Below, one piece after another: positions 31,233 through 38,780 of a stretch of 64,000 nucleotides of DNA; positions within the stretch are counted from its first letter, which is position 1, and the number at the start of each line of letters is the position of its first letter. The position numbers and the translations under genes were made by a program. Below the pieces are notes generated by a model that had not been told where the DNA came from, did not search any database, and worked only from the letters and a program-made list of their open reading frames with translations. The stretch lies in the NCBI RefSeq assembly GCF_013201725.1, contig NZ_CP053835.1, positions 1,798,001-1,862,000 on the forward strand, written 5' to 3'. Source of the stretch: Arcobacter defluvii (lineage in GTDB: Bacteria > Campylobacterota > Campylobacteria > Campylobacterales > Arcobacteraceae).

Positions 31233-31346
31233 TTATCCTTGTCTTTGTTTGTGTTTTTTGTTTTCGCAGATTACTCTTACGACACCTCTTCTTTTGATAA
31301 CCTTACATTTATCACACATTTTTTTTACTGAAGCTCTTACTTTCAT
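31233..31346 (-). CDS. rpmJ: 50S ribosomal protein L36
   Basis: 37-aa L36: [20 protein letters not shown] at the start, then a second zinc-ligand pair (one Cys in [10 protein letters not shown] and its His). The C-x2-C...C...H zinc site is therefore kept (the C+ form). It is the first gene of the operon; infA, map and secY, which often precede it, are not here. Confidence 0.97.
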   Translation of the reverse strand: MKVRASVKKMCDKCKVIKRRGVVRVICENKKHKQRQG

Positions 31347-31541
31347 AAGTCTTGTCCTCTTTATTTGTGTTATTACCAATTTTCAACAGGGAAGAACTAC
31401 TTAATGAAAAAAGCAAAACTTTGCTTTTCTGTAGTTCACACTAAATTTTAGACTTAAAATCTAAAAATTTGTGGAGCCAAGCTAAGAGTTTTTAATATAT
31501 TAAAAACTAATTGCTTTTTTCTGTTTCTGCCCAACTCTTTA
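31347..31541 (-). promoter_or_regulatory. structured leader upstream of the alpha operon (or small RNA)
   Basis: About 195 nt without a gene. On the minus strand there is a possible promoter (TATATTTTATAA around 31541-31553) and then three stem-loops: 31488-31507 (GTTTTTA/TAAAAAC), 31444-31470 (AAATTTTAGA and its partner), and a nested hairpin at 31394-31437 (GAACTAC/GTAGTTC enclosing AAAAGCAAA/TTTGCTTTT). The 5' segment AAGAGTT can also pair with 484-490, which would open the first hairpin. It could be an S4-responsive leader or a separate RNA. The rest up to 31701 is AT-rich with no gene. Confidence 0.5.
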
Positions 31542-31701
31542 TAAAATATAATTATTTTACAAAAACTTCCTCAATGGTTGAAAAAATGGATTCGGATTAT
31601 AATTAATTTTTACTTAAAGCAAGTTGAAGATATATGTTTTTAATTTATTTAATTTTAATTATTGTAATATTCAAAAAATTTGAATTAATAAAGGACTTCT
31701 T

Positions 31702-32064
31702 GTGTTAGAGCTTTTTAAAAATGAGTTAATAAAAATAGAAATTGAACCATCAGAAATTCCATGGTTAAAAGTATTTACAAATGAGCCTATAAAAGAATTT
31801 TCATATTGTAATGAAACTACAAAAAAAGAGATTTGGAAATACTTAGACTTAATAGAAAAAGAGATGATTAATTATTTTAAACCCGAAAAAATAAATATAG
31901 CATCTTTTGGAAACTATGTTCCTCATGTGCATTTTCATATTATGGCAAGATTTAAAGAAGATTCTTTTTTCCCAGAATCAATGTGGGGGAAAAAACAAAG
32001 AGAGTCAAATTTAAATTTACCCTCTTTTGAAGAATTTTATAAAATTTTAGAAAAGAAGTTTTAA
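31702..32064 (+). CDS. HIT-family protein
   Basis: 120-aa protein with the histidine triad HVHFHIMARF near residue 74, preceded by NIASFGNYVPH. HIT proteins hydrolyse or transfer nucleotidyl groups, for example on AMP-linked substrates. I use GTG 31702 as start because AAAGGA lies 6 nt before it. It is a single gene ending in a palindrome shared with the convergent DHH gene. Confidence 0.88.
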   Translation: MLELFKNELIKIEIEPSEIPWLKVFTNEPIKEFSYCNETTKKEIWKYLDLIEKEMINYFKPEKINIASFGNYVPHVHFHIMARFKEDSFFPESMWGKKQRESNLNLPSFEEFYKILEKKF

Positions 32065-32075
32065 AACTTCTTTTT
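32051..32075. terminator. bidirectional hairpin terminator
   Basis: Palindrome AAAAGAAGTTTT / AAAACTTCTTTT plus a short T-run. It overlaps the HIT stop codon and lies at the 3' end of the DHH gene. Confidence 0.75.
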
Positions 32076-33003
32076 AACCATCTTGATTAATTTGTTTTAT
32101 TAACTCTTCTAAAACTACTTCTGCTTTATCTGTATCAATCTGACAACCGCCTGCTGCTTTATGCCCTCCACCATTATACTTAAGCATCAATTCACCAACA
32201 TTTGTTTTTGAACTTTTATTTATAATAGATTTTCCTGTACTAAATACAATATTTTGTTTATCTTTTCCCCAAACAACATGAATAGAAATATTTTGCTCTG
32301 GATGCATTGCATATACCATAAATCTATTTCCAGGATAAATTATTTCTTCATTTCTATAATCTATTATTAATAAATTATTTTTGATAGTAGTACATCTTTT
32401 TAATTGCTCTACAAAATCTTTTTCATATTTAAAATATAAATCTATTCTTTCTTTTATATCAGGTAAATCTAAAATTTCATCAATATTATGTCTTGCACAA
32501 TATTCAATTAAATCCATCATTAATTGATAATTTGAAATTCTAAAATTTCTAAATCTTCCAAGTCCAGTCCTAGAATCCATTAAAAAGCTTAATAATGCCC
32601 AACCTCTAGGCTTTAAAATATCATCTTGCGTAAAATCAGCAGAATCCGCTTTATTTGCTCCATTCATCATTGCAGTAAAATATCCAGGGAAAACTTCATC
32701 TCCTCCGTAATATTCATAAACAACTTGTGCTGCACTTGGAGCATCAGGATTAATAATATGATTGTCTTTTTTCTCATTTCTTAATGTTTCACTAAAATGA
32801 TGATCAAATGCTAAATATACACCATCAACATATGGAAGATTCGTTGTTATATCATCTTTTGTAATTTTTATTTTTCCATCTTGCATATCTTTTGGATGAA
32901 CAAATGCTATTTCATCAATAATATTTAAATACTTAAGTAAAGTACCACAAACTAAACCATCCATATCACTTCTAGTAACTAATCTATATTTTTTTTCACT
33001 CAT
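32074..33003 (-). CDS. DHH-family phosphoesterase
   Basis: 309-aa protein with the DHH-superfamily metal motifs: TRSDMDGLVCG at the N-terminus, the eponymous FDHHFSETL, NKADSADF, and a C-terminal DHHA1 motif (GGGHKAAGG). The family includes nanoRNase/pAp phosphatase (NrnA), cyclic-dinucleotide phosphodiesterases and exopolyphosphatase-like proteins. The substrate cannot be fixed; the first motif is DMDG where many members have DxDG or DADA. It lies downstream of the leuB remnant on the same strand. Confidence 0.85.
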   Translation of the reverse strand: MSEKKYRLVTRSDMDGLVCGTLLKYLNIIDEIAFVHPKDMQDGKIKITKDDITTNLPYVDGVYLAFDHHFSETLRNEKKDNHIINPDAPSAAQVVYEYYGGDEVFPGYFTAMMNGANKADSADFTQDDILKPRGWALLSFLMDSRTGLGRFRNFRISNYQLMMDLIEYCARHNIDEILDLPDIKERIDLYFKYEKDFVEQLKRCTTIKNNLLIIDYRNEEIIYPGNRFMVYAMHPEQNISIHVVWGKDKQNIVFSTGKSIINKSSKTNVGELMLKYNGGGHKAAGGCQIDTDKAEVVLEELIKQINQDG

Positions 33004-33047
33004 AATTAATCCTGAAATTTATAATTTATTTATTTTATCATAAAAAA

Positions 33048-34085
33048 TTATTTATTAATATATTTAACAATGACATCGCCCATAGCAGAAGTATTTAAAA
33101 CTTCTTTTGCATCATATGCTGCTAAATCTTTTGTTCTATATCCATCTTTTAACACTGATTTTATTGATTCTTCTATTAAATCTGCTGCTTTCTCTTCATT
33201 TAAAGAATATCTTAGCATCATTGCTGCACTTACTATTGTTGCCAATGGATTTGCTATTCCCATCCCTGCTATATCTGGTGCTGAACCATGTATTGGTTCA
33301 TATATTGCTGTTTTATCTCCTGTTGATGCTGATGGAAGTAATCCAATCGAACCAACTACCATTGATGCTGTATCAGATAGAATATCTCCAAAAATATTTC
33401 CTGTTACAATAACATCAAATTGTTTTGGGTTTCTTACAAGTTGCATTGCTGCGTTATCTACATACATATGACTTAAAGTTACTTCTGGGTAATCTTTTGA
33501 TAATTCATTCATAGTATCTCTCCAAAGTTGAGAAACTTCTAAAACATTTGCTTTATCTACTGAACAAACTCTTTTATCTCTTTTCATTGCAAGTTCAAAT
33601 GCTGTTTTACCAATTCTTACAATTTCTGGTTTTGTATATACCATTGTATTAAATGCTTTAAATCCATCATTCTCTCTTGGTTTACCAAAGTAAATACCAC
33701 CAATTAACTCTCTTACAATCATAATATCTACGCCAGTAATTACTTCAGGTTTTAAAGTTGATGCATTTACTAATTCATCATAGATAATTGCAGGTCTTAA
33801 GTTTGCGTAAACACCCATTTCTTCTCTAAATTTTAATAATCCAGTTTCAGGTCTTAATTCTCTAGGAAGTGTATCCCATTTTTCTCCACCAATTGCACCA
33901 AACAAACAAGCATCAGAATTTAAAACTCCATCAACTGTCTCTTGTGGTAATGGAACACCTGTAGTATCAATAGCAATACCACCCATTAGATATTCTTTAT
34001 AATTTAATTCAAAATTACATTTTTTTGCTGCTGCATTTAATACTTTTATTGCCTCATCAACGATTTCTGGTCCTATCTTTATGTC
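33048..34085 (-). pseudogene. leuB: 3-isopropylmalate dehydrogenase, 5' end removed by element insertion
   Basis: The reading frame from 33048 up to about 34079 is clearly Leu[70 protein letters not shown]. Upstream of IGPE the expected GDG and start codon are missing; the frame reads DIK and then TAA at 34086-34088. So the first 12-15 codons are lost where the integrase element begins. An internal ATG at 33984-33986 could start a 312-aa protein, but it would lack the first beta strand and the conserved GDGIGPE loop, so activity is unlikely. LeuB catalyses the NAD-dependent third step of leucine synthesis. Confidence 0.85.
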
Positions 34086-34100
34086 TTATATTTACATAAA
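34066..34100. other. probable left attachment junction (attL)
   Basis: Last bases with LeuB coding similarity are at about 34079; beyond them the sequence is non-coding and AT-rich. The exact core cannot be set without the right end. Nearby are an ATTTACAT motif (34090-34097) and a 9-base inverted repeat (TTATAGTAT 34129-34137, ATACTATAA 34150-34158). Confidence 0.55.
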
Positions 34101-34171
34101 CTTCCAATTCTTACTAAAAAAGCCTATTTTATAGTATTCATAAGTTCATATACTATAATATACAACTTATA

Positions 34172-34193
34172 AATTTACATTAATTTACATTTA
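34172..34193. repeat. ATTTACAT-type repeat flanking the integrase gene, copy 1
   Basis: Tandem ATTTACAT half-sites (TTACATTAATTTACATTT) just before the integrase ribosome site. A second copy is at 36058-36079, with one difference over 18 bases. They may be integrase arm sites or repressor sites. Confidence 0.5.
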
Positions 34194-34217
34194 AAAAAGA
34201 CACCTAAAAGGACACCT

Positions 34218-35300
34218 TTGGCAATACCAAAAACAACAAAGACTAATTATCCTGGAATAAGTTACTATAGTGATAGTCAAAAAGGTAAAGTATTTTTAGC
34301 AACATTTACAATCAATAAAAAGAAATATAGAAAAATCATTGGTTATGAAAATGATGAATTTAAAACAAATGCAAAAATTGCTTTTTTGAAAAAAGAAGAG
34401 ATGAAAAGTGAGATTGAAAATAATACATATATAAAAAAAGATTTAACTTTTAAACAATTATGGGAATTATATTTTAATCATATAATAGATTCAAAATCTG
34501 TATCTAAAAAAACTTTAACAAGTAAAAAAAGCACTTACAATTGTCATTTTAAATCAAGATTTGAAAACCTAAAAATAAATTCTATTCAAACATATAATAT
34601 ACAACTATTTGCAAATGAACTATTAAAGACAAAATCTCCTAAAAGTGTTGATAACTATCTTGCAGATTTATCAGCTCTTTTCAAATTTGCGATTAAATAT
34701 AAAATTACAACAAATAATCCTGTAATACTTGTAGATAAACCAAAATACGATAATACAAGAGAATATCCTTTAGATTTTGTAGAATCAAAAAGATTATTCA
34801 ATACAATAATAAATTTTAAAGAACCTTTATATAAAGACATATTTACTTTTTTATTACATGGAAGAAGAACTGGAGAAGTTTTAAATTTAACTTGGGATAT
34901 GATAGATTTTGAAAAAAGAACTTATACTATTAAATATGAAATAAACAAAGCAAAAAAGAATATGAGTTATGAAATGACTGATGAGCTCTATAATATCTTT
35001 ATAAATATAGAAGATAAAGATGGATATGTATTTAAATCTTTAGTAACAGGGGAAAAAATAAAAAATCTTAGATGGGCTTGGGATAGAATACTTAAAGAAG
35101 CAAATATTAATAAAAGTATGAGAATACATGATTTAAGACATTTAATTGGAGAAATATCTTTAAATAACACAGATAATAGTATGGAAGTTGTAGCAGCTAT
35201 ATTAGGACATAGTTCTACTAGACCCACAAGAAGATATGCAAAAGTTCAACAAAAAGTTGCAGCACAAGGAATTAAAAAAGTTTTTGATACTTTGAAGTAA
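34218..35300 (+). CDS. tyrosine-type site-specific integrase
   Basis: 360-aa integrase of the phage-like tyrosine recombinase family. An arm-binding region lies at about 1-70, a core-binding SAM-like domain at about 75-165, and a catalytic domain at about 180-360. Expected active-site residues are present: Arg217 (GRRTGEVLNL), Lys near 244-247 (NKAKKN), His304 and Arg307 (HDLRHL), His331 (LGHSST) and nucleophile Tyr340 (RRYAKV). TTG 34218 is the start, with AAAAGGA 5 nt before it. It catalyses integration and, with an excisionase, excision. It is the first gene of the element and is followed by a terminator. Confidence 0.95.
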   Translation: MAIPKTTKTNYPGISYYSDSQKGKVFLATFTINKKKYRKIIGYENDEFKTNAKIAFLKKEEMKSEIENNTYIKKDLTFKQLWELYFNHIIDSKSVSKKTLTSKKSTYNCHFKSRFENLKINSIQTYNIQLFANELLKTKSPKSVDNYLADLSALFKFAIKYKITTNNPVILVDKPKYDNTREYPLDFVESKRLFNTIINFKEPLYKDIFTFLLHGRRTGEVLNLTWDMIDFEKRTYTIKYEINKAKKNMSYEMTDELYNIFINIEDKDGYVFKSLVTGEKIKNLRWAWDRILKEANINKSMRIHDLRHLIGEISLNNTDNSMEVVAAILGHSSTRPTRRYAKVQQKVAAQGIKKVFDTLK

Positions 35301-35303
35301 TAC

Positions 35304-35330
35304 CAGGGGAGTGATGAAGTCCCCCTTTTA
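35304..35330 (+). terminator. terminator after the integrase gene
   Basis: AGGGGA, a 9-nt loop (GTGATGAAG), TCCCCC, then TTTT. The loop plus one flanking base reads GGAGTGATGA, the exact complement of 35512-35521. Confidence 0.7.
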
Positions 35331-35385
35331 TCAATATAACTTAATAGCAAATATTAAGCATATCAAAAGTAGTATTACTAATTTT

Positions 35386-35545
35386 TGAAACAAAGGTACT
35401 CCTTTTGAGAGAATCCCACTTTCCCCAGAATTTACATTCTTACCAAACCACCCAGCAAAAAAAAAGGTAAAGCTATAAAGCTCTACCTTTCTATGATTCT
35501 CTCTATTCAGGTCATCACTCCTGAAAAAAGGAAACCTTTGTTTCA
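35386..35545. ncRNA. strongly folded intergenic segment with nested inverted repeats
   Basis: Nested perfect inverted repeats: TGAAACAAAGGT (35386-35397) with 35534-35545, GAGAGAATC (35407-35415) with 35495-35503, and AGGTAAAGCT/AGCTCTACCT around 35465-35488. A minus-strand ORF crosses it (35331-35546), but the sequence is better explained by structure. It may be an RNA, an excision or transfer site (oriT-like), or a remnant insertion. Confidence 0.5.
35459..35488 (-). terminator. terminator of the repressor gene
   Basis: On the minus strand AGGTAGAGCT-TTAT-AGCTTTACCT is followed by a run of nine Ts, a canonical intrinsic terminator 120 nt after the repressor stop codon. Confidence 0.75.
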
Positions 35546-35607
35546 TGGAAGAATTATATCATGTTTTTTCTAAAATGATTAATCCTTCAAAGCAATTTTT
35601 ATTTATA

Positions 35608-35994
35608 TTAATCGCTTTTCAACTCATCTTCAATTAAATCAGCTTTTATTCTATGATAATAATATTCTTGTCGTTTTTGAGAAAGTTTCTGTATATCATT
35701 AAGTAATTCATCTTTAAATAAAGATTTATTTTCAACTAATAAATTAGAAGTATCATTTATATCTTTTTTAGGCGTTTCATTAGTTCTAAACATATTACCT
35801 GTATTTGTCAATAGCCAATTTATATTTATATTGAATACTTTATTCAAATTATTAATAATCTTAAATGGCAATTCAACTTGACCTTTTTCATATTTTGAGA
35901 TTAAATTTTGTGAAGTTTCCAATTTTTCAGCAAATTCAGTTTGATTTAATCCCAAAATCTTCCTAATATTAAGAAAGTTATTATTTATACTCAT
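35608..35994 (-). CDS. helix-turn-helix repressor, cI/XRE type
   Basis: 128-aa protein with an N-terminal HTH_3 domain (about 5-62): LNIRKILGLNQTEFAEKL and SQNLISKYEKGQVELPF are the two halves of the motif. Residues 65-128 are a charged helical tail, not a LexA/cI-type peptidase domain. It is divergent from the excisionase-like gene and probably keeps the element's early promoter off. With no peptidase domain, self-cleavage upon SOS induction is not expected. Confidence 0.85.
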   Translation of the reverse strand: MSINNNFLNIRKILGLNQTEFAEKLETSQNLISKYEKGQVELPFKIINNLNKVFNININWLLTNTGNMFRTNETPKKDINDTSNLLVENKSLFKDELLNDIQKLSQKRQEYYYHRIKADLIEDELKSD

Positions 35995-36175
35995 TATATT
36001 AATAATCCTATTGACATTTATTATTGTTTTGAATATAATTATTCAATAAGTTAATAAACTTACATTTATTTACATTTTAGCCTTTAAGGATACCTAAAAA
36101 TCCATTAAAAAGTGGATTTTCATACTCTTTTATAGGTGTAGGTTTATTTCATAAAAATAATAAAAAAGGATAAAA
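35995..36175. promoter_or_regulatory. divergent control region between repressor and excisionase-like gene
   Basis: 181 bp, AT-rich. It holds the second ATTTACAT-type repeat (36058-36079) and a short inverted repeat (AAATCCA at 36108-36114, TGGATTT further on). TATAAT-like boxes near 36034-36040 would suit the minus-strand repressor or plus-strand genes. Confidence 0.45.
36058..36079. repeat. ATTTACAT-type repeat, copy 2
   Basis: TTACATTTATTTACATTT in the repressor/excisionase control region. It matches 34172-34193 at 17 of 18 positions. Confidence 0.5.
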
Positions 36176-36373
36176 ATGAATGAAAATCTACTCACTAAAG
36201 AAGAATTAGCTGTAAGACTTAATTTATCTGTCTATGAAGTAGAACAATTAAGAAAAACAAAAAATATGCCTTACACCAAAATTGGAAGAGTATATAGATA
36301 TGACCTAGAAATAGTTTCAAAGTTTATTAAAACTTTATCTTCTACAAATGAAAAGAAAAAATCAGGTAATTAA
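36176..36373 (+). CDS. excisionase-like MerR-type DNA-binding protein
   Basis: 65-aa protein with a helix_turn_helix_17-type domain: LLTKEELAVRLNLSVYEVEQLRKTK followed by the wing IGRVYRYDLEIVSKFI, shown here only as family motifs. Proteins of this size act as excisionases or transcription switches in integrative elements. A ribosome site (AAAGGA) precedes ATG 36176. It is the first gene of the plus-strand early block. Confidence 0.75.
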   Translation: MNENLLTKEELAVRLNLSVYEVEQLRKTKNMPYTKIGRVYRYDLEIVSKFIKTLSSTNEKKKSGN

Positions 36374-36375
36374 AA

Positions 36376-36783
36376 ATGAAACTATATGAGACAAATAATA
36401 GCTTAGAAAATATGCTTAAAAATTTAAAAATTGAAGAAACTCTCATTAATCAAATAATTATTAGATATTCAACGAGTAAGCTGACTAAAACTTTTGTAGA
36501 AGAACTAAAAAAACAAAAAGAAGATGAAAATCCAATAAATTTAATTTTACATTTTTTCCTTCTAGCTGACAAAATGAAACCTATAACTTGTGATAAAAAA
36601 ACTCTTTCAAAACTTACTGGACTTTCTGAAAGAACGATAGATGAGAGAAGAAGAGCTAGACAACTTCCATTTATTCAACTAACAGGTAGCTTTAATGAAA
36701 AAGGTGGACGAAAAATAATAATTTTTGACCCCGATGAAGTAACAAATTATTTATATAGTGAAAAAGTAAAGGCTATAAGCTAA
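36376..36783 (+). CDS. hypothetical HTH-containing protein
   Basis: 135-aa protein, not assigned to a named family. Its C-terminal half has a helix-turn-helix-like stretch (CDKKTLSKLTGLSERTIDER) and a wing-like segment (GGRKIIIFDPDEVTNYLY), so it probably binds DNA. It lies 2 nt after the excisionase-like gene and overlaps the next start by one base (TAATG), in the same operon. Confidence 0.55.
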   Translation: MKLYETNNSLENMLKNLKIEETLINQIIIRYSTSKLTKTFVEELKKQKEDENPINLILHFFLLADKMKPITCDKKTLSKLTGLSERTIDERRRARQLPFIQLTGSFNEKGGRKIIIFDPDEVTNYLYSEKVKAIS

Positions 36784-37064
36784 TGGAAAATAAACATAGT
36801 TTTTCTCATATAGAACCTATTTTAATAGATAAAAACTTTATTAGATATTTAAATGAAGAACAACTAAAAGTTATAGGAGCGATATTAGCTTCTAATCAAC
36901 AAAAATCTTCTTTTCCTTTATCAGATAAAAGTATCGCTTTTTTTGGTGGATTCAATGATATTAAAATTGTCTCAAACATAAAAAAATCACTAGAGGATAT
37001 TGGTCTCTTAAAAAAGGATATGACACTTGATTTTGTGAATTGGGAAAGAAACATAAAAAAATGA
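36783..37064 (+). CDS. winged-helix protein, short paralogue of the next gene
   Basis: 93-aa protein sharing its pattern with residues 12-115 of the next gene: RYLNEEQLKVIGAILA, SFPLSDKSIAFFGGF, VSNIKKSLEDIGLLKKD. This looks like an HTH_36-type winged helix of replication initiators or replication-associated proteins. It ends with a 4-nt ATGA overlap with the next gene. It lacks the long C-terminal region of its neighbour and may be a duplicated, shortened copy. Confidence 0.6.
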   Translation: MENKHSFSHIEPILIDKNFIRYLNEEQLKVIGAILASNQQKSSFPLSDKSIAFFGGFNDIKIVSNIKKSLEDIGLLKKDMTLDFVNWERNIKK

Positions 37065-38152
37065 ATAAATTAAAAATTATAAAACCTAAAACTAGACCTA
37101 TACAAATTGAGCCTTGGTTCTTTAGATATTTAAATGAAGGACAACTAAAAGTTGTAGCTGCTATCTTATCTCATGCAGATATAAAAGATAGACAATCAAA
37201 TTCATTTCCTTCTAATAGAGTAATTGCATTTTATTGTGGATTCGGAAATTTTGAAAAAGGTTCAAAAGCTTATGAAAAATATGAAAAAATAGAAGATGAT
37301 GAAAAAATAAAATTTAAAAATGAAAAAATGAAAAATGCAATCATAACTGTTGCAAATATAAAAAAATCATTAGAAAAAATTGGACTTCTAAAAAGGGAAT
37401 ATGTAGGACCAAAAGGTAAACAAATTGTTTATATGACTTTAGATTTAGAATGGAAAAAAGAACAATATTTAAAAGAGCATGATGAGTTCTTTAATGATGT
37501 CAAATATGAAGATAAAGAAGATGAAAAAGAAAATATAGCTAAAGAACTTGCAGAACTACAAAGATTAAATGAAGAAGGAAATATATCTAAAGATAATCTA
37601 GCAAATAGATTAAAAAATTTAAGTAATAAGATAAATGCATCTAATACAGAAAATTCTCAAGTTCCTCTTGAAGATATAGAAAAAGTTGCAACTTATATAA
37701 TGAATACTTCTAAAGTTCAAAATAAAATAGATGAAGGAATTATTGAAAATAAAGAAGCTTATAAAAAATCAATAATTAAATCAATTTCAAATAATAGTTT
37801 CAATGGTGTAGATAAATATTATGAAGCTCTGGTAAAAAAAGAACAAAAAGATATTCTTGAAACACTAACTATATCTTTAGAACAAAATGAAAATGAAAAT
37901 TTCTACCAAAAAAATATTTTATACTTCAAAGATTTAATATTTACAAATAATATTTTCCTAGCAACTTATCAATCAAAAGATAAAAATTTTTCTAAAAAAT
38001 ACATAATTTCAGATGAAAAAATAAAATACTATTTACATTCATCTTATTTCTATACAAAACAAAATAAAGAACTACTAGATAACTATAACCAAGCAATAAA
38101 AAATTATCAAGAATTAATTAATACCCATAATTCAAAAAATAACTCTTCCTGA
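37061..38152 (+). CDS. winged-helix replication-initiator-like protein
   Basis: 363-aa protein. The N-terminal part (about 15-115) is a winged-helix/HTH_36-like domain with an insertion compared with its paralogue (RYLNEGQLKVVAAILSHAD, VANIKKSLEKIGLLKRE). The rest is charged, helical and probably coiled (EDEKENIAKELAELQRLNEE). I place the start at ATG 37061, overlapping the previous stop by 4 nt, instead of the upstream TTG. Possible roles are replication or partition of the excised element; this is inference. No Walker motif is seen. Confidence 0.55.
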   Translation: MNKLKIIKPKTRPIQIEPWFFRYLNEGQLKVVAAILSHADIKDRQSNSFPSNRVIAFYCGFGNFEKGSKAYEKYEKIEDDEKIKFKNEKMKNAIITVANIKKSLEKIGLLKREYVGPKGKQIVYMTLDLEWKKEQYLKEHDEFFNDVKYEDKEDEKENIAKELAELQRLNEEGNISKDNLANRLKNLSNKINASNTENSQVPLEDIEKVATYIMNTSKVQNKIDEGIIENKEAYKKSIIKSISNNSFNGVDKYYEALVKKEQKDILETLTISLEQNENENFYQKNILYFKDLIFTNNIFLATYQSKDKNFSKKYIISDEKIKYYLHSSYFYTKQNKELLDNYNQAIKNYQELINTHNSKNNSS

Positions 38153-38183
38153 TTACCTAATTATAAATTTTTAATTAAAACAA

Positions 38184-38297
38184 AACTCCGACTATGTGGA
38201 AGTGATAGGAGTATAAAACAAGATTCACCCTAAGCATAAACAGTAACTTGAAAGACTGGAACTAAGGCAAAAATCTTAGATTTGGAGTAGGAGTTAC
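38184..38297 (+). ncRNA. structured non-coding segment with alternative pairings
   Basis: In the 332-nt gap before virB2. AACTCCGACT (38184-38193) can pair with AGTAGGAGTT (38286-38295, one mismatch), or ACTCC plus TAT can pair locally with ATAGGAGT (38205-38212). A small hairpin CTAAG/CTTAG lies at 38262-38279. The two pairings exclude each other, as in a switch. Downstream at 38408-38438 a strong ribosome site precedes a five-codon ORF (MNFYY). No gene was recognised in the rest of the gap. Confidence 0.4.
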
Positions 38298-38484
38298 ATT
38301 TTATCAGAAAAATAAGTAGTTAATCTACTTATTAGATATTTAAATTAATTAAGCGTATTTTGATTTGTGTTAATTCTAATTTTTAGAGTTAATTAAAATC
38401 AATTATAAGGAGAAAAGAAGATGAATTTTTATTATTAAAAATAATAACTTAATAAACACTAAAAAAATAAATAAAAGGAAAAGA

Positions 38485-38766
38485 ATGAAAAGAAAAATTA
38501 TGATGTTATTAGCTCTTATGATATTACCAAATTTACTTTGGGGAGCATCAATTAGTACAGATGGCGCTACAAATGTATTAGAATCAATAAAAACAGCACT
38601 TTTTGCAGTTGCTGGTATTACTATTACTGTATTAATTGCTTATGTATCTTATCAGGTTATGCACAAAGGTCGTCCAATTGATGAGATGACAAAAATTATT
38701 GTTGGAGCTGGTTTATTAGCTTCTGCTACTGCGATTGGTGGAGTTTTTGCTTCATTTGTTAGTTAA
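38485..38766 (+). CDS. virB2: VirB2-like conjugative pilin
   Basis: 93-aa protein with a signal sequence (LALMILPNLLWGA, cleavage near residue 21) and two transmembrane helices (about 40-58 and 72-92), the TrbC/VirB2 pilin layout. The loop between them carries charged HKGRPIDEMTK. It forms the transfer pilus. It is 14 nt upstream of the VirB3-VirB4 fusion gene. Confidence 0.88.
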   Translation: MKRKIMMLLALMILPNLLWGASISTDGATNVLESIKTALFAVAGITITVLIAYVSYQVMHKGRPIDEMTKIIVGAGLLASATAIGGVFASFVS

Positions 38767-38780
38767 GTAAGGTTTATTTT

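Noticed and set aside
34060-34110. A tRNA gene as integration site
   Set aside because: The sequence at the junction codes for LeuB; no cloverleaf or tRNA 3' end is visible.
35331-35546. 71-codon minus-strand ORF between integrase and repressor
   Set aside because: It runs through an intrinsic terminator with nine Ts and nested inverted repeats; the open frame is best explained by structure, not coding.
37040-37063. TTG start seven codons upstream for the 363-aa winged-helix protein
   Set aside because: ATG 37061 overlaps the previous stop in a typical ATGA coupling arrangement, and the extra residues overlap the preceding gene without domain support.
38153-38484. Known riboswitch classes in the gap before virB2
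   Set aside because: I could not match the segment to any class I know; reported only as an unnamed structured segment.
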